Positions 8,560 to 18,254 of a stretch of DNA of 64,000 nt are shown here, piece by piece. The notes beneath the pieces were generated by a model that ran no database searches, was not told the DNA's origin, and worked only from the letters and a program-made list of their open reading frames with translations. Source of the stretch: an uncultured Alistipes sp. (GTDB lineage: Bacteria > Bacteroidota > Bacteroidia > Bacteroidales > Rikenellaceae); contig CALLRW010000007.1 in the NCBI GenBank assembly GCA_938014215.1, positions 122,604 to 186,603 of the forward strand, read 5' to 3'. The position numbers were made by a program, and so were the translations under genes. Within the stretch, counting starts at the first letter, position 1, and every line of letters begins with the position of its first letter.

Positions 8560-9656
8560 TTCATCACCTTAACAATTTCATCGACAATATCTTCCGCGGC
8601 ACGAGGCTTGGCCAGCCGCTCCAGGTTGCGGCTCATCGACTCGAGACGCTGCCGGTCGCCGAGCAGTTCGACGGCCAGCGGCATGGCCTTCGTGCGGCAC
8701 TCAGCATCCGTCACCACCAGGGCCGCCCCTTTTGCCTCCAATGCCCGGGCATTCTTCGTCTGGTGATCTTCGGCCACGTTGGGCGAGGGCACAAACAGCA
8801 CCGGTTTGGCCACCAGACACAACTCCGAGACCGTCCCGGCGCCGCTGCGCGAGACAACGACGTCGGCCGCCGCATAGGCGTAGTCCATGCGGTCGATGAA
8901 GGCCCCCTGCCAGACGTGCTCCGCGGGGTGCGCCGCCAGGAAGGCCTGCATCTCGCGTTCGTAATACTTGCCCGTCTGCCAGATCACCTGCACCGGGGCC
9001 TTGCCACCGGTATCGAGGATCCAGCGCTTCATCATCTCGTTGAGCGACCGCGTGCCGAGCGAGCCGCCCACGACCAGAATCGTCGGCAGGCTCTCCGTCA
9101 GTCCGTAGTATCGCAGCGCCTCGGCGCGGTCGGCCCCTTCCTTCGAGAAGCGGCCTCTGAGCGGATTGCCCGTCAGCGTGATGCGGTCGGCCGGGAAGAA
9201 GCGCTCCATCCCTTCGTAAGCCGTGCAGATACGCCGGGCGCGCCGTCCGAGGATCTTGTTCGTCACCCCGGCATAGGAGTTCTGCTCCTGAATGAGCGTC
9301 GGGACCCCCATCCGCTGGGCGGCCCACAGCACCGGAGCGCTTGCATAGCCGCCGAAGCCCACCACGACATCGGCTCCGAAGTCGCGGATCACGCGCCGGG
9401 CCATGCGCAGGCTCTTCAGCACCTTGAACGGCACGAGCAGGTTGTGCCAGTCCAGCCGGCGCTGCAGGCCGGCGATCGGCAGTCCGACGATGCGGTAACC
9501 CAGTGCCGGGACCTTCTCCATCTCCATCTTGCCCTCAGCGCCGACGAACAGCAGTTCGACTTCGTCACCGAAGCGGCGTTTCAGTGCCTCGGCGACCGCC
9601 ACGGCCGGGTAGATATGGCCGCCCGTACCGCCGCCCGAAAGAATGATCTTCTTCAT
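8556..9656 (-). CDS. murG: UDP-N-acetylglucosamine--N-acetylmuramyl-(pentapeptide) pyrophosphoryl-undecaprenol GlcNAc transferase
   Basis: Membrane-associated GT28 glycosyltransferase converting lipid I to lipid II. The N-terminal LSGGGTGGHIYPAVAVAEAL loop and the C-terminal acceptor/donor region (SGAGTVSEL, FVPSPNVAEDHQTKNA) are intact. I place the start at 9656 (MKKIILSGGG); the frame stays open 36 codons further upstream, but those residues have no family homology. The product is 366 residues. It is the first gene of this partial dcw block, with a 182-base gap to yifB upstream; ftsW and murD are not next to it here. Confidence 0.96.
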   Translation of the reverse strand: MKKIILSGGGTGGHIYPAVAVAEALKRRFGDEVELLFVGAEGKMEMEKVPALGYRIVGLPIAGLQRRLDWHNLLVPFKVLKSLRMARRVIRDFGADVVVGFGGYASAPVLWAAQRMGVPTLIQEQNSYAGVTNKILGRRARRICTAYEGMERFFPADRITLTGNPLRGRFSKEGADRAEALRYYGLTESLPTILVVGGSLGTRSLNEMMKRWILDTGGKAPVQVIWQTGKYYEREMQAFLAAHPAEHVWQGAFIDRMDYAYAAADVVVSRSGAGTVSELCLVAKPVLFVPSPNVAEDHQTKNARALEAKGAALVVTDAECRTKAMPLAVELLGDRQRLESMSRNLERLAKPRAAEDIVDEIVKVMK

Positions 9657-9838
9657 ATCGTTTTTATTTTCAACCTTTTTGCGTTTCTCATCATACGCCG
9701 GTCTCCCGGCCTTTTTCCCGGCTCTGCACCCCGGTCCGAGACCGTTTCCGGGCGCTTCCCGCACCCCCGGGCCGACCTTTCTTTCTACCGCTCCACCGCT
9801 CCCGTCTCACCGGCCTCGCACACTCTCTCCCCCCGGGA

Positions 9839-11380
9839 TCACCGGCCCCAGGAGCCGCGGTCGAGCGAACGGTAACCGATCGCCTCGGCAATATCCGCGG
9901 CGGCGATATCGGCACGACCGGCCAGATCGGCGATCGTGCGGGCCACCTTCAGGATCCGGTCGTAGGCTCTTGCCGAGAGCGACAGCCGCTCCATCGCCCG
10001 TTCGAGCAGCGAGGCCGAAGCCGCATCGAGCCGGCACCACTCCCGCAGCAGCGAACTCCCCATCATCGAGTTGGTGTGGACCCCCTCCACGCCGCGGAAG
10101 CGTTCGGCCTGCACCTCGCGGGCCCGGATCACCCGTTCGCGGATCACGGCGCTCGGTTCGCCCGGTGCGGCCGCGGTCAGTTCGGCGGGGGTGACCGGTG
10201 TCACCTCGACCTGCAGATCGATCCGGTCCAGCAGCGGACCCGAGATCCGCCCCATGTAGCGGTGCACCGCCCCGGGCGAACAGGTACACTCCTTCGTCGG
10301 ATGGTTGTAATAGCCGCACGGACAGGGGTTCATCGCCGCCACCAGGGTGAAGTTCGCCGGGTATTCGACGCTGTACTTCGCCCGCGAGACGACGATCCGC
10401 TTCTCCTCGAGCGGCTGGCGTAGCACCTCGAGGACATTACGCCCGAATTCGGGCAGCTCGTCGAGGAACAGCACGCCGTTGTGGGCCAGCGACACCTCGC
10501 CCGGACGCGGCGACTGCCCGCCTCCGATCAGCGCCACCTGCGACGTGAGGTGGTGCGGCGCCCGGAAGGGCCGCCGGGTCATCAGCCCGCCGGCGAAGTT
10601 CGTCTTCCCGGCCACGGAGTGTATTTTGGTCGTTTCGAGGGCCTCCTCGCGCGTCAGCGGCGGCAGGATCGTCGGCAGCCGCCGCGCCAGCATCGTCTTG
10701 CCCGAGCCCGGAGCCCCGATCATCAGCACGTTGTGACCGCCCGCCGCAGCGATTTCCAGCGCCCGTTTGGCATGGGCCTGGCCGCGCACGTCGGCGAAAT
10801 CCTCGGCGTAGTCCATCCGCGCCGGATCGAACGGATCGCCGCCCGGCGGTGTTGCCGGTTCGATCGTCCGCTCGCCGTTCAGCGCCTCGATCACCTCTCT
10901 CAGCGTCGCGGCGCCCAGCACCTCGATCCCCTCGACCACGGCCGCCTCTCCGGCATTCTCCACCGGGAGGATCAGCCGCCGGAGACCCGCCCGCTGGGCC
11001 GCTACGGCCAGCGGCAGCACGCCCCGTACGGGCTTCAGCGAACCGTCGAGCGACAATTCGCCGGCAAACATCGCCTCGGCAACCGCCTCGGGCCGGATCC
11101 GCTCCATCGCCGCAAGGATCCCCACGGCAATCGGCAGATCGAATCCCGACCCCTCCTTGCGCAGGTCGGCCGGCGCCAGACTCACCACCACCTTGCGCCC
11201 CGACATCCGCTCGCCCGAATTCTCAAAGGCCGCCCGGATGCGCTGTTCGCTCTCCTTGACGGCGTTGTCGGGCAGGCCGACCAGGTACAGACCCAGTCCG
11301 CCGCCCGTGATGTTGACCTCGACGGTCACCGTCACGGCATCGATCCCCAGCAGGGCTCCGGCATACGTGCGTACGAACAT
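9839..11380 (-). CDS. YifB/ComM family Mg-chelatase-like AAA ATPase
   Basis: The 513-residue protein has an N-terminal ChlI-type S5-like domain, a central AAA module with Walker A GAPGSGKTMLARRLP and Walker B LFLDELPEF, the Zn/Cys motif CPCGYY...CTC, and a C-terminal Mg-chelatase domain (SARAYDRILKVARTIADL). ComM homologues are helicases that promote branch migration during natural transformation. Whether this organism is transformable is unknown; comF lies in the same strand block. The start is the first ATG of a conserved MFVRTYAGALLG N terminus. Confidence 0.9.
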   Translation of the reverse strand: MFVRTYAGALLGIDAVTVTVEVNITGGGLGLYLVGLPDNAVKESEQRIRAAFENSGERMSGRKVVVSLAPADLRKEGSGFDLPIAVGILAAMERIRPEAVAEAMFAGELSLDGSLKPVRGVLPLAVAAQRAGLRRLILPVENAGEAAVVEGIEVLGAATLREVIEALNGERTIEPATPPGGDPFDPARMDYAEDFADVRGQAHAKRALEIAAAGGHNVLMIGAPGSGKTMLARRLPTILPPLTREEALETTKIHSVAGKTNFAGGLMTRRPFRAPHHLTSQVALIGGGQSPRPGEVSLAHNGVLFLDELPEFGRNVLEVLRQPLEEKRIVVSRAKYSVEYPANFTLVAAMNPCPCGYYNHPTKECTCSPGAVHRYMGRISGPLLDRIDLQVEVTPVTPAELTAAAPGEPSAVIRERVIRAREVQAERFRGVEGVHTNSMMGSSLLREWCRLDAASASLLERAMERLSLSARAYDRILKVARTIADLAGRADIAAADIAEAIGYRSLDRGSWGR

Positions 11381-11436
11381 GGGCTAACGGGTCTAATGGA
11401 CTTGGAGGATTTTGACGCTCTCTTCGCGGCGGTTTT

Positions 11437-13041
11437 TCAGAAGGGGGCTTCGTCCGAGAGGTTCGTCGAACGGTTCAGGTCAAACTCGCCACCCCCCATG
11501 GCGCCGCTCAGACCGCCCCCCACGGGGACCGCTCCGCCCGCACCGCCGGGCAGGTTGTTCGAACCGCTCGCATAGTCGTCGTAGGCCTGCTGGCTGTCGG
11601 CCGCATCGGCCGGCGGGAGCATCGAGTCGTCGAGATCCGTAAAGCGCGCCTGCTCCTTCAGGAAGCGCAGGTTCACGTCGCACACCGCACCGTTACGGTG
11701 CTTGGCCAGGATGATCTCGGCCATCCCCGCCGTGGGCATGCCGTTCTCGTCCTGGTTGATGCCGTAGTACTCCGGGCGGTGGATGAAGGCGACGATATCG
11801 GCATCCTGCTCGATGGCGCCCGACTCGCGGAGGTCCGACAGCTGCGGACGCTTCGAGCCGCCGCGCATCTCGGTGGCACGGCTCAGCTGCGAAAGGGCGA
11901 TCACCGGCACGTTCAGCTCCTTGGCGATCGCCTTCAGCGTCCGCGAGATGAAGGCCACCTCCTGTTCGCGGTTGCCCTTCGTATCCTGGTTGCCGGTCAT
12001 CAGCTGCAGGTAGTCGATGATGATGATCTTGATGTCGTTATGGATCTTCAAACGCCGCGCCTTCGAGCGGAACTCGAAGACCGACAGCGCCGGCGTATCG
12101 TCGATGTAGAGCGGGGCGGCGCCCAGCGGTTTGGTGGCCGACTCGAGGTGGCGCCACTGCTCGGGAGTCAGCCGGCCCGACTTGACGTCGTTGCCCGAGA
12201 GGCCGGTTTCGGCGATGATCAGACGCATCATCAGCTGCACGGCCGACATTTCGAGCGAGAAGAAGGCCACCCCCTGTTCGTGATCGACGGCCATGTTGCG
12301 GGCCATCGACAGCACGAAGGCCGTCTTTCCCATCGACGGACGCGCCGCCACGATGATCAGGTCCGACCGCTGCCAGCCGAGCGTCACGCGGTCGAGGGCC
12401 ATGAATCCCGACGGCACGCCGCTGAAGGCGCTCGTGTTCTTCGAAGCCTCCTCGATCTGCTCCAGCGCCCGGGCCAGGATCTCCTTCGACGACTGCACCG
12501 AACGCTTGACGTGTCCTTCGGCCACCTTGAAGATCTCGCCCTCGGCAAAGCCGATAAGCTCCGTGACGTCGGTCGACTCGTCGTACGACCGCCGCTGGAT
12601 CTCCGTGGCCGAGCGGATCAGCTCGCGCTGGACATACTTCTGGGCGATGATCTTCGCATGGAACTCGACGTTGGCCGCCGAGCCGACCTTCTGGGTCAGC
12701 TGCGCCAGATAGGAGGCGCCGCCCACCTTCTTGAGCTCCTTCTTGGCCTTGAGCCGCTCGGTGACCGTATAGAGGTCGATGGGTTTGAGCTCCATCGAGA
12801 GCTCCTCGATGGCCTTGTAGATCAGCCGGTGCTCCTCAGTGTAGAAGGCTTCGGGGGTGATGAACTCCTGCACGGAGATGATGCTGTCCTTTTCGAGCAT
12901 CAGTGCGCCGAGCACCGCCTCCTCCAGTTCGACGGCCTGGGGCGGCACGTTGCCGGCACCTTCGGTCAGTGCGTCATATGCCTCACGGTTACGCGAATAG
13001 GCGTTGCCGCGCGAGGTTGTATTGTCGTATTCTTTTGCCAT
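11437..13041 (-). CDS. dnaB: Replicative DNA helicase DnaB
   Basis: RecA-fold hexameric helicase that unwinds DNA at the replication fork. The N-terminal primase-interacting domain starts at PPQAVELEEAVLGALMLEKDS. The ATPase domain shows Walker A ARPSMGKTAFVLS, and the DnaB motif IIIDYLQLM and SQLSRATEMR follow. The start at 13041 (MAKEYDNTT) is chosen because a textbook promoter lies at 13068-13098, inside any longer frame. The product is 534 residues. The C-terminal tail is Gly/Asp-rich. Confidence 0.96.
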   Translation of the reverse strand: MAKEYDNTTSRGNAYSRNREAYDALTEGAGNVPPQAVELEEAVLGALMLEKDSIISVQEFITPEAFYTEEHRLIYKAIEELSMELKPIDLYTVTERLKAKKELKKVGGASYLAQLTQKVGSAANVEFHAKIIAQKYVQRELIRSATEIQRRSYDESTDVTELIGFAEGEIFKVAEGHVKRSVQSSKEILARALEQIEEASKNTSAFSGVPSGFMALDRVTLGWQRSDLIIVAARPSMGKTAFVLSMARNMAVDHEQGVAFFSLEMSAVQLMMRLIIAETGLSGNDVKSGRLTPEQWRHLESATKPLGAAPLYIDDTPALSVFEFRSKARRLKIHNDIKIIIIDYLQLMTGNQDTKGNREQEVAFISRTLKAIAKELNVPVIALSQLSRATEMRGGSKRPQLSDLRESGAIEQDADIVAFIHRPEYYGINQDENGMPTAGMAEIILAKHRNGAVCDVNLRFLKEQARFTDLDDSMLPPADAADSQQAYDDYASGSNNLPGGAGGAVPVGGGLSGAMGGGEFDLNRSTNLSDEAPF

Positions 13042-13067
13042 GAATCTTTTCCACTCGGTTCGGACTT

Positions 13068-13098
13068 CAAAAGTACGGATTCGGGCGGACATATCAAA
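13068..13098 (-). promoter_or_regulatory. Promoter for dnaB
   Basis: On the minus strand TTTG (13098-13095) precedes TACTTTTG (13075-13068) by 19 bases, a near-perfect Bacteroidota promoter. Transcription would start about 20 bases before the ATG at 13041, which rules out the in-frame start further upstream. Confidence 0.75.
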
Positions 13099-13305
13099 AG
13101 GGAGTCCGTGGAAAAGTGAAAGATTTTGCACCAGCGAAGGCGGTTGTCGGAAGACCGGCCGGAGCCTGACGCGAAAGGCCGCGCGGATGATCTCCGGACG
13201 CGGCGCCGGAAAACCGCGCGCAGACCCGCCCAGACGGTTGTCCGCCGACGGGGATTCCGCTCCGGCCGCCGGTTTCGGAGGCGATTCCGGCCTGCCGGCA
13301 GAGGG

Positions 13306-14028
13306 TCACTCCTTCACGCCCAGTTCGCGCTGCGAGACGGCCAGCGCCGCCAGACTGATCCGACAGCCGGGGACCGCCCGCAGGATCTCCCCGGCACACG
13401 ACAGCAGCGTCGAGCCGGTCGTCATCACGTCGTCGACCAGCAGGATGTGGCGTCCGGCCAGCCGTTCCGCATGTCGCACGGCGAAGGCCCCCTCGACATT
13501 TGCCGGACGTTCGTGGCGCGACTTGAGGGCCTGACTGGCCGTATTGCGCCGGCGGTAGACGCTCCGCCGCTCGACCGGGACACCCAGCTGACGGGCAATC
13601 CCTTCGGCGATGTATTCCGACTGGTTGTAGCCCCTCCGGCACCGCTTGAAGGGATGCAGCGGAAGCGGCACCACACACTCCACACCGTCGTACAGCCCGC
13701 TTTCGCGCAGGTAGCGGCCATACCACTCGCCCATCTCGCGCGCCGTGCGCCACGTCCCGCGGTACTTGAAGCCGTGGATCAGCTCGCGCCAGCCGCTCCG
13801 GTGGACGAAGAAGAGGAACCCCGAAGCCCGCTCAACGGGCAGCTGTCCCCAGCATTTGCGCGCCACGGGGTTGTCCAAGTCGCGCCAGTAGCCGGTCAGC
13901 GGGGCCGTCATGCGGCACAGCGTGCAGACCGTCCGCTCGCCCTCGGTCAGCGGTTCGCCGCAGACCGCGCACCGCGCCGGGAAGAACAGCGACGCCACAT
14001 CGCGTATCAACTCACTGAGGATCGACAT
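13306..14028 (-). CDS. comF: ComF family phosphoribosyltransferase-like protein
   Basis: The 240-residue protein begins with a four-Cys zinc-ribbon-like segment (CAVCGEPL...CTLC, about 19-38) and ends with a phosphoribosyltransferase fold carrying the PRPP loop ILLVDDVMTTGSTLLSC. ComF proteins are needed for DNA uptake in competent bacteria and interact with replication-restart helicases. Its start lies 17 bases inside the 3' end of priA, a conserved-looking pairing. A direct enzymatic reaction has not been assigned to the family. Confidence 0.88.
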   Translation of the reverse strand: MSILSELIRDVASLFFPARCAVCGEPLTEGERTVCTLCRMTAPLTGYWRDLDNPVARKCWGQLPVERASGFLFFVHRSGWRELIHGFKYRGTWRTAREMGEWYGRYLRESGLYDGVECVVPLPLHPFKRCRRGYNQSEYIAEGIARQLGVPVERRSVYRRRNTASQALKSRHERPANVEGAFAVRHAERLAGRHILLVDDVMTTGSTLLSCAGEILRAVPGCRISLAALAVSQRELGVKE

Positions 14029-16270
14029 CCACCACGACGGTTATGGCCCGGAAGGCCGGATTTTCGGAAAAGGTCTTCAACTCGGCGCTCAGCAGTTCGC
14101 GGGCGCGGGCCGACGAGGCGCCGCTCTCGATCTTCAGCAGCAGCCCGACGAGGTATTCGCCCCGGATGCGGTCGACCGGCGGGGTCATCGGCCCCAGCAC
14201 GCGGCGCCCGAACCGCACCCGCAGCCGGGCCGCCAGCGCCGTCACCCCGTCGCGCAGCACCGACGGATCGCGGTGGCGCAGCGTGATCGACGTCAGCCGC
14301 GCATAGGGCGGATAGAAGAACATCTGCCGTTCGGCCAGCTGCGTGCGCACCATCCCCTCGTAGTCGCCCGTGGCCACCTGACGGATAACCGGATTGGCCG
14401 GATCCGAGGTCTGGATCACCACCTCGCCGCCGCCGTCGCGCCGCCCGGCCCGTCCCGAGACCTGCATCATCAGCTGGAAGGCCCGTTCGGCGGCCCGGAA
14501 GTCGGGGTTGTTCAGCAGGTTGTCGGCATTGAGGATGCCGACCAGCGAGACCCCCGCGAAGTCGAACCCCTTGGTGATCATCTGCGTACCGACCAGAATG
14601 TCGGTCCGCCGTGCCGCGAAGTCGGCGATGATGGCGTTGAAGGCCCGTTCCGAGGTGACGCTGTCGCGGTCGAGCCGTGCCACGCGCGCCTCGGGGAAGA
14701 TCCGTGCGATCTCCTCCTCGATCTTCTCCGTCCCGAACCCCACCGGCACGACATCCGTCACGCGGCACGAGGGACATTTCGCCGGAACGTTTTCCGTATG
14801 GCCGCAATAGTGGCAGACGAGTTTCTGACCGCTCTTGTGGTAGGTGAGCGTCACGTTGCAGTTCGGGCAGCGCGCCGTCCACCCGCACTCCGTACACTCG
14901 ACATAGGGCGAAAAACCCCGCCGGTTCTGGAACAGCATCACCTGTTCGCCCCGGTGGAGCGTCTCCTCGATCTTGTCCAGCAGCAGTTTGTTGAAGTGGG
15001 CGTGGCGTTCGCCCCGGCGGGCCGCCCGCAGCGTATCCGAAATGTAGACCACGGGCAGACGCGCCGCGCCGTAGCGTTCGTTGAGCACCGCCCTCCCGTA
15101 CTTGCCCGAGGCGGCATTCGACCACGTCTCGAGCGAAGGCGTGGCGCTTCCGAGCAGCGTATGCCCCCCGAACAGCCGCGCCATCACCACGGCACAGTCG
15201 CGGGCGTTGTAGCGCGGCGCGGGATCCGCCTGCTTGTAGCTGGCGTCGTGCTCCTCGTCGACGACAATCAGCTGCAGGTGCTTCAGCGGCAGGAAGATCG
15301 ACGACCGCACCCCGACGACGAATTCGCCCCCTTCGGAGCGGTTCAGCCGCAGGTAGGTCTCCGTCCGGCGGCGGTTCGTCAGCTTCGAGTGGTAGGCCGT
15401 GACACGGCTCCCGAAGATCCGCTCCATGCGTTCGATCAGCTGGGCCGTCAGGGCGATCTCCGGGACCAGCAGCAGCACGTCGCCGCCCCGGGCCAGCACC
15501 CCGGCAATCAGATGGATGTAAATCTCCGTCTTTCCGGAGCCCGTGATCCCCTGCAGCAGCGCCGTGCTCTTCCCGCCGGCGAACTCTCCGCGCAGCGTAT
15601 CGAGCGCCTGCTGCTGATGGGGACTCAGCTCCGGCAGGCGGAACACCGAACCGCCGAGTTCGACCGTCCGCTCGCGCTCCGCGGCCACGACGTACCCCTT
15701 TCGCTCCAGGGCATGCAGCACGCCGTAGTCGGCCCGCAGCAGACGCCGCGCCACCTCTCCCGTCGCGATGCGGCTCTCGTCGCCCGCCGTGGCGATCTCG
15801 AGCAGCGCCTCGTACTGCCGCGGCGCCCGCCTCTCGAGGCGTTCGCACACCTCGTGAAAGGCCGCCTCGTCGTGCAGCTCCCGCGCCAGTGCGAGGTAAC
15901 ACTCCGTGCGGGGGCGGAACTCCTCCTCCGAGAACTCCTCCTCCGTATCGCCCGAGGGCTTCATCAGCGAGGGCAGCGCCACCCGCATCACCTCGCCGAC
16001 ACTGCACAGATAATACGACGCAATCCACTCCCACAGCGCCCGCTGGGGCGCCGTGAGCAGTGGACGGTCATAAAGAATGCGTTGTATGGATTTGATGCGC
16101 GGGAAGTCGGGGCGCCGGTCGTGGAGACGCCACACGATCCCCGTATAGAACTTGCGCGCGCCGAACTGCACCGCCACGGCCTGGCCCTCCGTCACCGCCA
16201 TCCCCTCGGGAACGGCAAACGTATAGGCGGGTTGCGCCAGCGGCAGGACTATGTCGGCATATTGCGGCAT
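14012..16270 (-). CDS. priA: Primosomal protein N' (replication restart helicase PriA)
   Basis: Superfamily 2 helicase that reloads the replisome on stalled forks. It has an N-terminal 3'BD domain (VLPLAQPAYTFAVPEG), Walker A LLQGITGSGKTEIYIHL, the DEEHD box, and a zinc-binding insertion with paired Cys motifs (CTECGWTARCPNC, CHYCGH, CPSC). The helicase motif QMITKGFDF comes after it. At 752 residues it is slightly short for the phylum. Its start overlaps the last base of the YitT gene and its 3' end overlaps comF. Confidence 0.95.
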   Translation of the reverse strand: MPQYADIVLPLAQPAYTFAVPEGMAVTEGQAVAVQFGARKFYTGIVWRLHDRRPDFPRIKSIQRILYDRPLLTAPQRALWEWIASYYLCSVGEVMRVALPSLMKPSGDTEEEFSEEEFRPRTECYLALARELHDEAAFHEVCERLERRAPRQYEALLEIATAGDESRIATGEVARRLLRADYGVLHALERKGYVVAAERERTVELGGSVFRLPELSPHQQQALDTLRGEFAGGKSTALLQGITGSGKTEIYIHLIAGVLARGGDVLLLVPEIALTAQLIERMERIFGSRVTAYHSKLTNRRRTETYLRLNRSEGGEFVVGVRSSIFLPLKHLQLIVVDEEHDASYKQADPAPRYNARDCAVVMARLFGGHTLLGSATPSLETWSNAASGKYGRAVLNERYGAARLPVVYISDTLRAARRGERHAHFNKLLLDKIEETLHRGEQVMLFQNRRGFSPYVECTECGWTARCPNCNVTLTYHKSGQKLVCHYCGHTENVPAKCPSCRVTDVVPVGFGTEKIEEEIARIFPEARVARLDRDSVTSERAFNAIIADFAARRTDILVGTQMITKGFDFAGVSLVGILNADNLLNNPDFRAAERAFQLMMQVSGRAGRRDGGGEVVIQTSDPANPVIRQVATGDYEGMVRTQLAERQMFFYPPYARLTSITLRHRDPSVLRDGVTALAARLRVRFGRRVLGPMTPPVDRIRGEYLVGLLLKIESGASSARARELLSAELKTFSENPAFRAITVVVDVDPQ

Positions 16271-17169
16271 CAGACCTTGTTGATGGCCTGGAAGCCCTTG
16301 CCGTAGACGCCCATTACCGAGCCCACGGTCAGGAAGGCATCCGGATCGATCGTCTTGACGAACTTCAGGATCATCGCCGTCTCACTCTTGCGGCAGACCA
16401 CCATGACGATCTTCGACTGCTCCTTCGAGTACCAGCCCTGGGAGTCGATGAGCGTCACGCCGCGATGGATGTTCTGCGCAATGGCGTCGGCCATCTTCTC
16501 GTAGTCGTGCGTGACGATCAGCACCTGACTCGACTGCTGGCTGCCGGCCATGATCATGTCGACCGTATAGCCCACCACGGCCGTCATCACGTAACCGTAG
16601 ATCACGGCGCTGATGCCCTTGCCGACGAGCAGTGCCGACGCGATGATGACGAAGTCCGAGTAGATGAGGATCTTGCCGTAGCTGATCGTGCGGTACTTGT
16701 TGATGATCATCGCCACGATATCCGTACCGCCCGTCGAGCCGCCCTGCGAGAAGCAGAGCGAGATACCCACGCCGGCCATGATACCGCCCAGCACGATGGC
16801 CAGCAGGCTGTCGATGCCGAGGAAGTTGCCTTCGGGGAGCACGTCCTGCCAGAAGTTCATGCCCACGGAGATCACCAGTACGCAGAAGATCGTCTTGATG
16901 CCGAAGTTCCACCCCACGATGAATCCCGCGATGAGCAGCAGCACGGCATTGATGATGAAGACCATCGTACCAATCTGGATATGCAGCCCGAGATTCTCGA
17001 GCGCCGTGCAGAGCACGAGCGAAAGGCCTGCGGCACCGCCGCCGACACCGTTGGCCGGAAGGATGCAGCCGATCCAGCCGAATGAGTAGAGCATCATGCC
17101 GAAGAACATCAGGAAGTACTCCTTAAACATCTTCAGCAGAAGATCCAGCGTAATTTTAGGTGGTTTCAT
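16270..17169 (-). CDS. YitT family membrane protein (DUF161/DUF2179)
   Basis: The 299-residue protein has about five to six hydrophobic helices in the first two thirds, with the YitT signature GGVGGAAGLSLVL-like segments and SQGGSTGGTDIVAMI. A soluble C-terminal DUF2179 domain follows (residues about 205-290, QSSQVLIVTHDYEKMADAIAQ...). The function of the family is unsettled; a transporter or a ligand-sensing membrane protein are the usual suggestions. It is the first gene of the run into priA and comF and has its own promoter inside the upstream radical-SAM gene. Confidence 0.85.
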   Translation of the reverse strand: MKPPKITLDLLLKMFKEYFLMFFGMMLYSFGWIGCILPANGVGGGAAGLSLVLCTALENLGLHIQIGTMVFIINAVLLLIAGFIVGWNFGIKTIFCVLVISVGMNFWQDVLPEGNFLGIDSLLAIVLGGIMAGVGISLCFSQGGSTGGTDIVAMIINKYRTISYGKILIYSDFVIIASALLVGKGISAVIYGYVMTAVVGYTVDMIMAGSQQSSQVLIVTHDYEKMADAIAQNIHRGVTLIDSQGWYSKEQSKIVMVVCRKSETAMILKFVKTIDPDAFLTVGSVMGVYGKGFQAINKV

Positions 17170-17255
17170 GGTGATCCGATTATTCCACGCCAGCGTTCGT
17201 TTCCGACGGTCGGCCGCGATGCATGACGCATCGTCTCCGCCGGGCAGAAGTTCCG

Positions 17256-18230
17256 CTACCGGGGTTTGTTATCCTTATTCTCTACAAAGGTAGTAAAAAT
17301 TTCGCCTTGCCAAACATCCCGCAGCACCAATCTTTTTTCGAGCATGGCCAGAAGCTGTTCGTTGCGCACGAGGCCCCAGTTGCGGCCGTAGTGGTAGCGG
17401 GGCGGGGCCTCCGAGGCGAAACGCTCGACCACCAGATCCGGACGCAGGCGCCGCAGGATCTCGACAAAGAGGTCAAGATACTCGTCGATCGTCCAGCACC
17501 GGAACCGTTCGGGACGGGCATCGTACTCCGCCGCCAGGGCCGTACCGCGGAAGACCTGCAGCTGGTGGAACTTCACTGTCGTCAGCGGCAGGGCGTTGAT
17601 GCGGGCCGTCTGGGCGAGGAGCATCTCGTCCGTCTCGCCCGGGAGGCCCAGGATGAAGTGCCCCCCGACAGCCAGCCCCCGCTCGGCGGTCATCCGCACG
17701 GCCCGCTCGGCCGCGGCGAAGTCATGGCCGCGGTTCACGGCGCGCAGCGTCGCGTCGAAGGTCGACTCAATGCCGTATTCGACGGCGACATACCGTTCGC
17801 GGGCCACCTCGGCCAGGTAGTCCAGCTTCGCCTCGTCGACGCAGTCGGGACGCGTACCGATGACGATCCCCACCACGTCGGGGTGGCGCAGGGCCTCGCC
17901 GTAGAGCTCCCGCAGCCGTTCGAGCGGCGCGTAGGTGTTCGAGTAGGACTGGAAGTAGACCAGATAGCGCTGCGCCGTGCGGTAGCGGTTGCGGTGGAAG
18001 GCGATTCCCTCGTCGATCTGCTGCGAGATGCTCTTCGCCGGGGAGCAGTACGAGGGGGTGAAGGCGCCGTTGATGCAGAACGTGCAGCCGCCCCGCCCGA
18101 CGGTTCCGTCCCGGTTCGGGCAGGTGAAGCCCGCATCGACCGAAAGTTTCTGCACCCGACCCCCGAACCGCCGGCGGAAATACCCCGCATAGGAGTTGAA
18201 CCGCCGCTCGTCACCCCACGGATAGATCAT
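17256..18230 (-). CDS. TIGR01212/YhcC-type radical SAM protein
   Basis: The 324-residue protein opens with WGDERRFNSYAGYFRRRFGG, a hallmark of the YhcC group. It carries the iron-sulfur cluster motif as CPNRDGTVGRGGCTFC, a variant CX8-11CX2C spacing used by this family, followed by a TIM-barrel core (YFQSYSNTYAPLERL, GLPGETDEMLL). The substrate of the family is unknown; links to tRNA modification have been proposed. It is 24 bases downstream of a nuclease lipoprotein gene. Confidence 0.85.
   Translation of the reverse strand: MIYPWGDERRFNSYAGYFRRRFGGRVQKLSVDAGFTCPNRDGTVGRGGCTFCINGAFTPSYCSPAKSISQQIDEGIAFHRNRYRTAQRYLVYFQSYSNTYAPLERLRELYGEALRHPDVVGIVIGTRPDCVDEAKLDYLAEVARERYVAVEYGIESTFDATLRAVNRGHDFAAAERAVRMTAERGLAVGGHFILGLPGETDEMLLAQTARINALPLTTVKFHQLQVFRGTALAAEYDARPERFRCWTIDEYLDLFVEILRRLRPDLVVERFASEAPPRYHYGRNWGLVRNEQLLAMLEKRLVLRDVWQGEIFTTFVENKDNKPR
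17285..17314 (-). promoter_or_regulatory. Promoter for the YitT-priA-comF run
   Basis: TTTG (17314-17311) and TACCTTTG (17292-17285) are separated by 18 bases on the minus strand. The element lies within the last codons of the radical-SAM gene and would give a leader of roughly 110 bases before the ATG at 17169. Confidence 0.65.
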
Positions 18231-18254
18231 CGCCGTCCGACCGTTTTGCGTCCG

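Noticed and set aside
9657..9764. N-terminal extension of MurG (start at 9764)
   Set aside because: The added 36 residues lack family similarity, whereas the ATG at 9656 gives the canonical GGGTGGH start.
13042..13131. N-terminal extension of DnaB (start at 13131)
   Set aside because: The extension crosses a near-perfect promoter at 13068-13098.
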